Shown here piece after piece: positions 32,176 to 43,660 of a stretch of 64,000 nt of DNA (the stretch's first letter is position 1; the number at the start of each line of letters is the position of its first letter). Location: the NCBI GenBank assembly GCA_028751875.1, contig CM054145.1, forward strand, positions 804,172 to 868,171. Direction: 5' to 3'. Made by a program: the position numbers and the translations under genes. The notes under the pieces are model-generated. The model was not told the DNA's origin and did not search any database. It worked only from the letters and a program-made list of their open reading frames with translations. This stretch comes from Rapana venosa. Taxonomy: Eukaryota; Mollusca; Gastropoda; Neogastropoda; Muricidae.

Positions 32176-35100
32176 AGGAGAGGGATATTTCTAGTAGTAA
32201 GTCAGTCATGTTTCTGTTTTGCATAGGCAACAAAGTAAGTTAGGGTAGACAGATATAAGGTGGGTGGTGGTATAAGGTAATGTTGGTAGGTTGGGGGGAA
32301 GGGGGGTGGGTGGGTGGGTAGGTTTGATTGGTTTATGTTGAGTGTATTGAGGGTGTGTTGGAGGGTTATGGATTTGGGGTTAGGGGGGATATGTTTAAGG
32401 TTGGGGGTATGAAGATGGTTTGAGATTATTTGTGGTAGTGTTGGTGAATATTATGGGATTGGAAAGAGGAGAGATGATCTTTATAAATGAAGGTTGTTTG
32501 GAGAAGGGGGGGGGGGGGCGGTGGGGGGGGGTTGTCTAAGCATGATCTTGGTGTAAATAGGGGGGGGGGGGGTGAAGGGACATGATTTATATTGTTTTAT
32601 ATGGGGGTGGTGATTTGTTAATAAAAAAGTTGTATGAATAGGAGTATTGATTTGGGGAGAGGGGATATGGAGGTGTAGGTAAAATTAGGGGTAGTTGTTT
32701 TTTATAGTGTTAATTTTTTGACATGAGGTGGGGAGGTGGGGTTGGGGGGGGTTATGGTGGGATGTTTTTTATTTACGCTATGGGATTGTGTCTAGCATAT
32801 GACCAAAGCGTGGTGAATAGTTGTGCGTGTCCGGGGGGGCTAAAAATCGCTCGCGGCACGGGGGGGGGGGGGACATGTGGCCGACAACGTAATGTACAAT
32901 CTTTCCAAAGAGACATAGACACACTATTGAATTCCGGATCGTATTCCGACAACACTATGTACACTATATATGAATCATTTGTGTTCATATTTTAATTGTA
33001 GAATACCAAAGATTTGGTGAAATATTTTTCATAACTGCTCAATTTTCGCAATAAAACGGATTTTTTGGGTGATAGGTACACGATCTCCGACGTGGACGGA
33101 ACTCCCGAATAACCGTATTTGAGGGGGGAGGAAGACCATCCTCAAGTAAAATCACACCGTAACGAACTATTTTAAAATTTGGTATGTGTGTTATTGTATC
33201 CATACTAACTACGCCCACCACAATCCCAATTGGAAGATGGGGTGGTATGGGGGTGTTTGGGTGTTGTTGGCGGGGGGATGGGATTTCAAACTCAAAAGTT
33301 CTTAACGCAAGCAAGAGACGAAACGACTCGGGCGACCGCGTCTTGAAACCGATTCTTGTCAAGACTCAGATTATTTTAATTTACGGGTAAATTTCATAAA
33401 TGATTCAATAAAATCATCGATATAACAGTTTATTTAATACAAAGATCGCGTGGGTTTCGTAATAATTCGTGCGATCCGTTAAACGAGACTTAGTAAAGGG
33501 TGGAGAGTGGAGGGTTGGGGGGCGGGGGGGGGGGGACTAGCGATGTCAGAGTTTGGGACAAGGGGGTGGGGAACAGAAAGAAAAAAAAGCATTATCCCGA
33601 TTTCGACAGATATTTCCCACAAATCAGCGGCACCAAATTTACGATATTGCAAAATAAAATAGTTTGATAAAACTATCTCTATACAATGTATTTTTTTTGG
33701 TAAGGTTACATGGTGAAATAGCGAATCGTATTTTAATGATTTACTCCGAATGACCAGCCTAACAAAGACAAGATAATCGAGATCGAGCACTGACAGGCGG
33801 GGTGGTGGGAGTTGATTTGCAAGGAACGGGAGAAACTCGTCCCCGTTTTTTTTATTCTTTATATGACGAAAATCACAACGAGTGCGCTTTGTGGTGTATT
33901 TAAGTTGTTTAGTATGGGTTCTTTTTGTTTATGTGAAGTTTGGGGAGTTTAATAGAGAGAGGGCGGGGGAGAAATTAAGATATCATTGAGTTTTCTTCTC
34001 TCCAGCATACATATTACAAGGGTGTTTATGAGAATGTCCATGCAGTTGATATCAAATAGAAAGCTCTATATTATCATTTTTGTATCTATTATTACATACC
34101 AATACTATTAGTACAGTGTCTATCATCCTAGCAAACCCCCCCCCCCCCCCCCCCCATCTCCATCATTTCCCTTTTCCATTATTTTGGGGTTGATTGGCTT
34201 CCAGTGCTACATAAACACACACACACATACACCATTTAACACAATAAAAGAATTTAACACAGATGGTGGTCTTTACGAGGGGTAACATATTTGAGGTGTT
34301 ATTTGGGGAAACCTTTATCGAAGGGCGGGGGAGGGGGGTCAGCTTTATTGTCGGGGGGGGGGGGCGATGTCATTTACGCGTAACAGTTTAGCACCAATGG
34401 ATGAAGACTTTGTTTGTGATTATCTATTGATGTAATGAGTGTGTAATCCCCTATTATTTTTCTTGTTTCTATGCATTACATGTTTCTATAACCTTTAGTT
34501 TTTCCGTTACCTTAAATGCTGGACATAGAAATGAAATTAACTTAACATGCTTGAGGGTATATTTTTCTGGCCAACTCTAAACAGTTGTCACCAAAGGTTT
34601 TTGCAGAAGATTTGCGAAAGCATCGCGGATTCAGTTTATTTCAACTTATAGGTTACTTAAAGCCAAGAAGGGAGAAGACATTTGATGAAACAGCCACATT
34701 TCTCTGTTACAACATCATCTTGCTATACGTGAGCTCCTGGGGGGTGGTGCAAGTGTCTTCTGTACTAAGGGGTGAAAGAAAAAGGGGTACTAATCGAGAC
34801 ACAAAAAAAGGTCATTTTTGTCCAGAGGATTGTGCGTGGTTTGTAGGGGGGAGGGGTGACAGTGTGAAGGTTTGTGGTGTTTTTTGGGGTTTGGTTTAAA
34901 GAATTATTTGTATATTAGGGTGTATGATATTAAAATGATAGAGGATTGGGTATTGTTGGGAGGGGTGGGGTTTGTGGTAGGGGGTTTCTACGCGTTTGAT
35001 TTATATTTTGGAGTGTTTTGGAAAAGTGGTGGGACAAACTGACAGGAAAGCGTAAAGCACCTTGTACCAAAATGGAAAAAAGGAATTTAGAAAAATTAGG

Positions 35101-35400
35101 GGGGGGGGAAAGCTCGTCACTGCAGAGAAAAAATAAAAAGACTGGATAAATTTTTGCTTTTTGTGTAGGCCTCCTTCAGTGGGGGGGTGTTTTCATCATT
35201 ATTAGTGATGGCTTGGCTGATTCAATGATTGGCTTCTTGCCTTCAGCATCCTCAGTGTCCTCTACACTGTACACCAAATTTACACACAAGCCTAGTTCTC
35301 AGAAATAAGATGACAGTTTCTGTAGATCGAGGCTGGGGGGGGGGGAGTTCCCGCGGGGATACTGGAATGGGGGGGGGGTTACAGGGTCCTCTCCTTTACC
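32176..35400. other. G/T-rich, poly-G-laden sequence of doubtful quality
   Basis: Strong G and T excess, with many G runs of 8-15 and words such as 'gtgggtgggtgggtagg'. There are no recognisable genes or known repeats of the window. Part of it (33000-33830) is AT-balanced but still has G runs. Could be an unusual satellite-poor region or poorly polished or artefactual assembly. Confidence 0.5.
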
Positions 35401-36049
35401 ACCTGTAATTAGGCATTATGTAGCTGTGAGTCTCAAATGATATAATCACAACATATGAAATCATACAAGTGATTCAATCAATAAAATAGTATTATCATCT
35501 GATTAAATCATTAAAATATAAGATTAAAATGATTTTGTTTTCCTTTTCATAACATTTTCACAAAACTAGTTTCCAACAACATGTCTTTAAATGTTCCACG
35601 CACAATATTTAGCCACTTTATAGGCGCCATGGAATCTGAATTAAAAGCAGTTGGGTGAGGGTGGGGGAATTGCGAGAAAGAAACACACACAATAAATGTA
35701 TTTTAAATAGCAATACAACCATATTTTACAACCACCAAATTCCAAGTCAATATCTATACAGGTACAAAGTTATTAATGAAAATCCTACCATGTACAGCTT
35801 TTTTTGGCCGTCCACAGGGCATTATAGTTGAGTTTTCGGCAAAATTAGACCCCATATTTAAAACATTGGTCTAGGAATAGCCCTAGAAAAAATTGGACAT
35901 AATCCTATGTAATTCATATCTTTAAAGCAATGTAAAAATGAAGCCATAATATGCTATCTTTCCAACTTAGACTCACATGGCTTATCATGCTATTTGAGTG
36001 AACCGCCAATCACATGATGAGGCAATTTTAACAATTTCTGTATGCCTGT
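35401..36049. other. AT-rich intronic sequence, nothing recognised
   Basis: No coding or repeat signal that I can support. Confidence 0.5.
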
Positions 36050-36500
36050 AATCTGGGGACCCTGACTTGCGATTTGGAGAGAAAGTACAGGCAGTGGAGA
36101 TTAGATGCTTTCGGAGACATCCTTGGCATCTCTCAAAGACCACATAAGCAACGAAAGCGTGCATAAAAGACAGAATCCAGCAAACCATTGGACCCTAAGA
36201 GAACCTTCTAAACGATCGTGCGAAAAGCGTAAACTTAAGTGGTATGGGAAAGTTTCACAAGAATCCCAAGGAATTACAAAGACAGTTTTGCAAGGCACGG
36301 TCCAAGGAGAAGAAGAAGAGGCAACATGGAAGAGCTGGAGGATAACAAAACCAGTGCGCGAGTGGCCAGAGGGGTTGACCTAGAACTCACAAAAACCTGA
36401 GAAAAGGCAGAACAAGAGAAGAATGGAGGGACTGGTTGCATGAGTCCCATTGAAGAGGTGCCCCCACGTGTCGTCAGACTACGGACAGATAGATAATAGA
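36050..36500 (+). mobile_element. RTE-like LINE 3' end, heavily decayed
   Basis: DNA matches the other RTE-like 3' ends (cataagcaacgaaagcgtgc, cgtaaacttaagtggtatgg, ttttgcaaggcacggtcca). Many small indels break all frames. It ends at 'gacagatagataatag'. Confidence 0.8.
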
Positions 36501-36819
36501 TGATCATTGAGATCCCCTTCACGATAGGAGAGCTGATTCTTTTTTAGGTATTAAAAGAATAATAGACATGAGAGATTGAAATTTTTATGGGTGTGTGTAG
36601 TGCAATTGGGAATGGGCCACAACAGGTCCTTACCAAAACGGCTTCCAAACATTTAAAATGGCATGAAAAATTACCGCCATCTTTAGACAACCCATAACTT
36701 TTGAAAAAATAGCGAAAAGACTCATTCTTTTTTTTTGTTGTTTTGTTTTAAAAAGTTATTTTTCCAAAATACCATTTTTATGTACACAAATACTATATAA
36801 AATTTTGGCTGCCGCTACC

Positions 36820-37020
36820 TAATTTCAGTGATCATATCTAGTCTAGTATTTTGATTTAAGGAATTTAATGCGCACAATACAGATTTAGAATCAACACATA
36901 GTACAATTTTCAAATCTTTGTGAGGAAGTGGAACAAAATAGTTGAGAGCCATCAATATTGCAAAGAGCTCTGCAGTAAAGATAGAAACGCCACTGGTTAT
37001 ATGATATATTTTCTCAATGT
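36820..37020 (-). mobile_element. LINE RNase H fragment
   Basis: The minus strand translates to GVSIFTAELFAILMALNYF and IVLCVDSKSVLCALNSLN, the AEL-x-AI-x-x-AL and DS-x-S motifs of LINE RNase H. Confidence 0.7.
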
Positions 37021-37539
37021 TATGGGCTGGTATAATGAAGGCTGCACCTACCTGTTCATTATCAAGTTATCAAGGGTGGGTGTTCGTGTGTGCGTGTGTG
37101 CATTATTTTATTTTTTATCTTCAGTGACCAAGCAGGTCTGCTGTTCTCATGTCATTTAGTCCTCCTCAATCCCAGGCCTGTCGTAATGCCTCCAGAGTGG
37201 AATGTCCTCAGGAAGCTATCAATGTCAGGCTGCTAGGAGGCCACTACCTAGAAGGGCCCTGCATTGCTGTAAGATCACTTCAGCATGTTCAGTGACACCT
37301 GGTCCAGTGTTTGATCAAGTGTGTAACAAGTTACCTTTTTTTACAGGCTGTATTCTGCCTCTGATCTTTTTGCTGTTGTTGTTGTTGTTGTTATACTAAA
37401 TTGTGCTGTAGAGATCATGCAAGACACAGTGCGATGGTGACCTGAGATTGTTGTGGAACAGGAGCATGTCACATCAGTATTGTATCCCAAGCATTGAGAC
37501 ACACACACACACACACACACACACATCATTACTATGATA

Positions 37540-37800
37540 GAAAATGAAAAATGCAGGTGCTGCCTTTGTAATTCCGGCTCTTAAAGTCACAAAATCATAT
37601 TTTCTAGGTAAGCAATTGTCTGTATTTACCGCAGGACTTCTAGCCATTTTAAATGCTTCAGATTTTTGTGTTGAGCGTTCCAAAAGTCATATTCAAAGTT
37701 GTACTTTTTGTTGACTCACAGTCAGTATTGAACGTTCCAAAGTCTCTTGCTTTGGATGCACGTCCTGACTTGATCATTGAAGCCAGTCATTTGTAAACTT
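37540..37800 (+). mobile_element. RNase H-bearing LINE fragment (copy B)
   Basis: Counterpart of 3240-3500 (gtgctgcctttgtaattcc, cattttaaatgcttcag). It follows the uninterrupted (CA)n that holds a LINE in copy A. It continues after the SINE at 38293-38345. Confidence 0.75.
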
Positions 37801-37804
37801 TATT

Positions 37805-38121
37805 ATTTAATAATAATAATAATGTATGGAATTTATATAGCACTGAATCTTGTAAAGCAACAAAACAAAGCGCTCAGATTTCATTTCATACCACTTTAAG
37901 TCACGGCAGATTTCTCTCCGTGAAATTCGGGCTGCTCCCCCCGGGGAGAGCGGGAGAGCGCATCGCCACAAGCGCTGCGCCACCCTTTTTTTTTTTTTTT
38001 TTTTCTGCAGCTGTATTTGTTTCCCTATCAGAGTGGCTTTTTTCTAAGAATTTTGCCAGGGACAACTCTCTTGTTGCCGTGGGTTCTTTTACGTGCGCTA
38101 AATAATTACGTGTAACACACG

Positions 38122-38152
<31 letters not shown>

Positions 38153-38292
38153 TAGCGCCCAGACCACCACTCATGGTCTAATGGATGGGGGAAAAATTTC
38201 CGGTCCAAACAGGGTATGAACCGCCGCACACTTCAGACCCGGACTTTTCGCTTTCTAGACAGGCGCGTTACCTCTAGACCACCGATCCATTA
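37805..38292 (-). mobile_element. MetaSINE-like SINE with L2-like LINE tail
   Basis: On the minus strand: a tRNA-like head, with box A around GTCTAGAGGTAACGCGCCTG and box B decayed near 38210-38220. It then has GACGATAAACCGAGGTCCC, ACGTAAAAGAACCCACGGCA and CAAGAGAGTTGTCCCTGGC, CTCTCCCCGGGG and AGCCCGAATTTCACGGAG. The tail is GCTATATAAATTCCATA(ATT)n-like. The central block resembles the MetaSINE core as I remember it. The tail equals that of the L2-like LINEs. It is absent from copy A. Confidence 0.7.
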
Positions 38293-38345
38293 TTTGATAA
38301 TCAAAGGCACAGATGTCAACTTTTGTTGGGTATCTACCCACGGCG

Positions 38346-38897
38346 GTCTATGGAGTCAAGTACAAGATCAGTACCCGCTGTTACAAAATAATACCGACAC
38401 TAAACAGCACCTTCCTACCTCTGTGAATGTCTTCACCTGTAAACTCCTTCTCGTTCCCTCCACTCTGCTGCAGATACCCTGTGCTTACGAATACCTAGAT
38501 TCAACCAGTTCACCATTGGCCGTCGCTCTTTCTCTATTTCTGGTCCATCAATCTGGAATGACCTCCCTCTCTCCCTTTGTAAAAAGCCTACTTACGACAC
38601 TATTAAATCCAGCCTCAAAACATACCTATTTCAAACCTAAGACTTTCCCCTCCTTTTTCATCTCATATCTGTCCCCTGCCTTCAACAGCCAAAATTACCA
38701 TCACCCCGCTGAAGTGTATAACCTCTGTGTGTGTGTGTGTGTGTGTGTCTCTCTGTGTGTGTGTGTGTGCATTTGAATGTGTTAAAAACTGTTAACCGTT
38801 GTTGGTTGCATGTGTAGGTGTTGGTTGAATGAAAGCACTTTGATTTGTTTTTTGCAAGATATAGTGCTATATAAATTCCATTTATTATTATTATTAA
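38346..38897 (+). mobile_element. L2-like LINE 3' end (copy B)
   Basis: Counterpart of 3583-4115 with the same boundaries, coding remnants (YLCECLH-type, SISGPSIWNDLPLSLC) and (TTA)n tail. Confidence 0.8.
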
Positions 38898-39545
38898 TGA
38901 GTTAGCCGATAAATCAGCCAAGAATGGAGCTCAGAATAGACACAATTCCCAAACAGTAGACATCTGTCTCTCAGTCAAAGAGGTTTGTCATTTGTTACAG
39001 TCAATGTCATAGGAGGCACCGTGGTCGAGTGGTTTAGGCAGTCAACTCGTGATCCAGAGGTCGTGGGTTCGATCCCCGCTCGGCTCGGTGTTGTGTCCTT
39101 GGGAAAGACACTTTACTCCTATTTTCCTCACTCCACCCAGGTGTACAAGTGGGTACCAGCTCTACTGGGGAAGTATCTAGCGACAGACTAGCGTCCTGTC
39201 ACAGGGGTGGTGAAAAACCATCAGTTCGCTTAACGCTACAGAAACCGGGATAAGCTCCGGCTCTATGGGCCTTCTGGCTCGAAAGAACATACTTTTACAG
39301 TCAATGTCATGGGCACAGTGCTTAAAGATGATGGTATGCATTCAGTGTCTGGGAAAAGAATCCTAGCCCTTTCAATGCTCACAAGAAAGCTGCTCTCAGA
39401 TCAGTCTAGCTCCTATTCTGGAGGAATTTTCAGTATCATTTTCCAAACCAGACTTGATGCTATCAGGACAAAATATTGTACAAATGGAAAATGTATTTGT
39501 GGCCAAAAGTTCAGGTTGAGTCATATTTTATTCAGTTGTCGTTAA
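38898..39545 (+). mobile_element. RNase H-bearing LINE 3' part (copy B), split by a SINE
   Basis: Counterpart of 4116-4465. FQTRLDAIRTKYCTNGKCIC and KFRLSHILFSC are readable. Confidence 0.75.
39011..39294 (+). mobile_element. tRNA-derived SINE (family B) with 16-bp target duplication
   Basis: Same element as 16695-16989. TTACAGTCAATGTCAT stands on both sides (38995-39010, 39295-39310). Copy A has the empty site at about 4214-4230 (ttacagtcaacgtcat), a clear insertion after duplication or between haplotypes. Confidence 0.95.
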
Positions 39546-39904
39546 ATGTTCCAGTTTCTTCTAAAATGTATCTGAGATTTGAAATATTCTTGAAGAAACA
39601 TTTTAAGAACTGAAGTTAGATCAGCTTCTTTTGATGGAAAGGACTCTCTCCCTTGTGCATGCATAGTCCCCTGTTCAGGTTTATACACAATGACTGGTCG
39701 GAAGAGGGATGTTGAGGATTTTGTTTTGGAGTGTTGGTTGGTTGGTTTATTTTGTTTATTTATTTTTAACTGTTGATTCAACTTTTTCCCCATTTATTAT
39801 GTCATTTTTATGTTAATCAGGTAGTAATTTTTACACATAAGGATAAATACTCACACAAGTACACACACACACTCACACAAATGTACAAAGATCTACACAC
39901 ATGT

Positions 39905-40149
<245 letters not shown>

Positions 40150-40150
<1 letters not shown>

Positions 40151-40672
40151 TCTATACTATGCATGTGTGGAAAACAAATTAGCATCAGACATCTATTGAC
40201 TGGTTGTCCTAGAATTAAAGAAAAATTTTAATGGTTTCTATGACACTGAAAGATCCGTTACTTTTAGAATCATTTGTAACGCTTAAAAGCATCCTAAACA
40301 ATGATATACTTCTTTGCAGAATTTCTGAATGTCTGCTACACAGCCCAGTCGGTATCTTCCTGTGATCGATCACCTTGTTTTAAAGCTTATAATTTAAAGA
40401 ATGTTCTGTAAACCTCTCTTAATGCCCTTTGTTTTTTACCCCATACTTTGTGCTAATATCTATGTAGAATATGTTAACGTTCCCAAAGTCCAAACTTTTT
40501 GGCTAGTTATAGTATCTATTGTTAGTTTTCGGAGTTTTTCTTGTTCTATTTGTTATCCATGACTGGTTGAAGATTTAGAAACACGTTCTTGATTATTCCC
40601 CTATAGTTCTTTCAAATTGCAAGGCCCTAGGTTCTTTATAACTGTTTGTTGCTTAGGTCATTTTATTGGCGC
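40150..40672 (+). mobile_element. LINE 3'-end block (copy B), lacking the 380-bp insert
   Basis: Matches 5067-5196 joined to 5577-6005. Present once, whereas copy A has two tandem blocks. Confidence 0.8.
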
Positions 40673-41245
40673 ACACACACACATACACACACATACAACA
40701 CACACACGCACGCACGCACGCACGCACGCACACAAAACACACACACACATACGCACGCACGCAAGACCCCCACACATACTCGCATGCAAACAAGCGCAAG
40801 CGCGCACACACACACATGCATACATACACAAACACACATATATACATACACACATGCACGCATGCACTCACGCACATATACACGCACACACTCACACACA
40901 CATACAGGCACACACATATATAACACAATTTCTCTGATATATTTACACACACACGCGCGAGAGACCACACACACGCACACACTCACACCCTCACAAACGC
41001 ACACAATTTCACTCATATACTCACACTCTCTCACTCATTCACACACACACGCACGCACGCACATACACACTCACACACACATGCACGCACACACACACAC
41101 GCATGCACGCACACATACACGCACACGCACACGTACACTTAACCGTCTAATATCACTTTTTGGTGGAAGGACGTTAAACTGAAGAACACACACACACACT
41201 TGTCTTATATCACCTAACGTGAAAAGATGTTAAATTAAAGAACAC
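40673..41245. repeat. (CA)n field and tail motif (copy B)
   Basis: Counterpart of 7899-8455. Confidence 0.9.
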
Positions 41246-41249
41246 ACAC

Positions 41250-41404
41250 ACTTCACCCCTATGGTCTCTGTTATATAATGACAGGGTACCATGTTATACT
41301 GTGTGTTATGATAGACAACATCAGTATATAATGATATGGTACAATGTTATACTGTGTGTTATGATAGGCAACATCAGACAACTCTTCACCGCTATGGTCT
41401 GTTA
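41250..41404 (+). repeat. exon-a splice-site array, left remnant (copy B)
   Basis: Two to three diverged units equal to 8460-8634. The sequence jumps from 'tggtctgtta' to 'gggtgtgcccttgcg', so a few dozen bases including the transposon's left end are deleted. Confidence 0.85.
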
Positions 41405-42049
41405 GGGTGTGCCCTTGCGCGATTCCCCGCACTTTTTCCGAAATTGCCGCAAAACGATGTGCTAACAGACGCCCCCCAAAAAAATCTTGGACAGGGCGTT
41501 TTTGAACAAACAGTGCACCATCGCAACTGCCGTTTGTATATTCTTTAAAATTAAGCGCTACTTCCGACCAAGTTCTCCATTGATGCTTCTGGTTGGCTAA
41601 GCCCTCTCACTTTTGACCAATAACAGAAACTGTAGTTCGTCCTTGTGAGTTCCTATGGCGGTCATTATGTTAGTAGGCTACCTCAGGGGGAGGCAAGATT
41701 CGCGCCTTCAAGCCATCTTCATAATAAGGCAGGCTCGTCCTGCTCGGTTTTTCTCTTCGTTTACGTCATCTTCCAAGAAGCCCTGTACTCCGAAACAAGT
41801 GACGTAATTGGGACAGAGATCGTTGAGGAGATAGCAGACACAAGCCTCCCAGCAGGTTCGGCTGGTAGATCTAGTGAGACAAGTAGCCCTTGAGAACGTG
41901 AACATGGCATGCACTAGGCTATGAGCTGTGTGTCAGACATGGAACAATGCCGGTCACTGAAGGAGGATGCCCTAATTACAACATGGCTTAAAGCAACACA
42001 ACTCTTCCAATCACCAGGATGAAAATCTTCAGAAAAACATATATCAGTC

Positions 42050-42289
42050 AGGCAACTCTCTCTCTCTCCCTCTCTCTCTCTCTCTCCTCTCTCTCTCTCC
42101 CTCTCTCTCTCTCTCTCTAACTCTTGGTTTCATAAGTCATATTTTTTGTAACTGATTTTTATTGTGGTGGTTGTGGTTATACAATAACATTTTGATTTTT
42201 GTGTTTACTTATTTTTCTCACTAAAATACTAAGCAGTTTGGCAACCCCCCTTCATGTATGGGCCAATGGCCTTTTTGTGAATAAATCTA

Positions 42290-42357
<68 letters not shown>

Positions 42358-42487
42358 CTCTGTCTCTCTGTGCATAGATTTTAAAAAGAAAAGAAAAATA
42401 AAAGGGGTTTAGAGCAAAGACTTTCACCTTGGCTTTAACCTATCATCGAAAGCAAGATCTATCTCTCTGAATGTGGATATACAAATT

Positions 42488-42532
<45 letters not shown>

Positions 42533-42708
42533 CTCCTCTCTCTCTCTCTCTCTTCCCCCTCTCTCCCTCTCTCTGTCTGTCTCTCTCCCTCTGCCCTCTG
42601 TCTGTCTCTGTATGATCGTGGGGGGGAGGGGGGGGGGAGACTTTGGCTTTAACTTATCATTTAGATCTACACCTAGATCTATATCTGAATGTGGGAATAC
42701 AAATTTGG

Positions 42709-42776
<68 letters not shown>

Positions 42777-43026
42777 GTTCTTTCTTTCTTTCTCTCTCTC
42801 TCTTTCTCTCTTTCTCTTTCTTTCTCTCTCTCTCTTTCTTTCTCTCTCTCTCTCTCTTCTGTCTCTCTCTCTCTCTTTTCTCTCTCTCTCTCATTATACT
42901 ATCCTGAAAAAAACCCTTTGCTATTGGCTTTCTCATTTCATCTAGATCTAGATCTATCTCCCCCAACTTTGTTGATATACAATGTTGACTTTGACCCCCC
43001 CATCCCTTTTCTCTCTCTCTCTCTCT
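42050..43026. repeat. (CT)n tracts, LINE target
   Basis: CT runs at 42055-42120, 42294-42365, 42490-42600, 42709-42893 and 43011-43026. The last abuts the LINE ATG. Confidence 0.95.
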
Positions 43027-43624
43027 ATGGAAACAAGTATGAATGGTTTTATGGAACAGATTTCTGTGCTACAGAGGGAGATGGTGGGTGTGAGAGAGGA
43101 GGTGAGTGATTTGAGACACAAAAACCAGGAACTGACAAAGACCAACACTGACCTTATGAACAGGATTGATGCCCTAGAACAAAAGACAGATGACTTAGAG
43201 GGCAGGTCTAAGCGCAACAACTTGATCTTCCATGGCATAAAGAAAAACCCTAACGAGACAAATGATGAATGTGAAGGGCATGATCAGAGACTTGTTGACT
43301 GACACACTGGAAATGGCACGAGACATAGAGTTTGACAGAGTCCACCGTCTAAGTGGAAAACCTGACTCCCCGATTATAGCACGTTGCTGCTTCTATAAGG
43401 ACAAAGTCAAAATACTTAAAGAAAAAAGAAAGTTAAAAGGCAGCGATGTGTTTATTGGCGAAGACTTCTCCACTCGCGTACGCGAAATAAGACGGAAACT
43501 GACTCCTCATCTGAAAGAAGCACGCAACAGCGGGAAAAAATGCTTCATGGTGTTTGACCACCTTGTCATTGACGGAACCCGATACTATCTCGACAGAAAT
43601 GACAGACTTACTGACAAAAAATAG
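43027..43624 (+). pseudogene. LINE ORF1 (coiled coil plus RRM-like), one frameshift
   Basis: Starting at ATG 43027: METSMNGFMEQISVLQREM, then a heptad-rich coiled coil (VSDLRHKNQELTKTNTDLMN, RIDALEQKTDDLEGRSKRNN) and LIFHGIKKN. A single-base shift around 43265-43285 moves to the frame reading DIEFDRVHRLSGKPDSPIIA, KVKILKEKRKLKGSDVFIGE and FMVFDHLVIDGTRYYLD. The order coiled coil, RSKRNNLIF and FDRVHR...GED is that of L1/Tx1-type ORF1 RNA-binding chaperones, which coat the element RNA. About 200 codons in total. Confidence 0.85.
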
Positions 43625-43660
43625 GAAATTGGCCGGCCTAGCGATCTGCACCAATTTTAC

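Noticed and set aside
32176..32720. Telomeric repeat tract
   Set aside because: GGTTAGG-like words occur, but there is no regular hexamer array.
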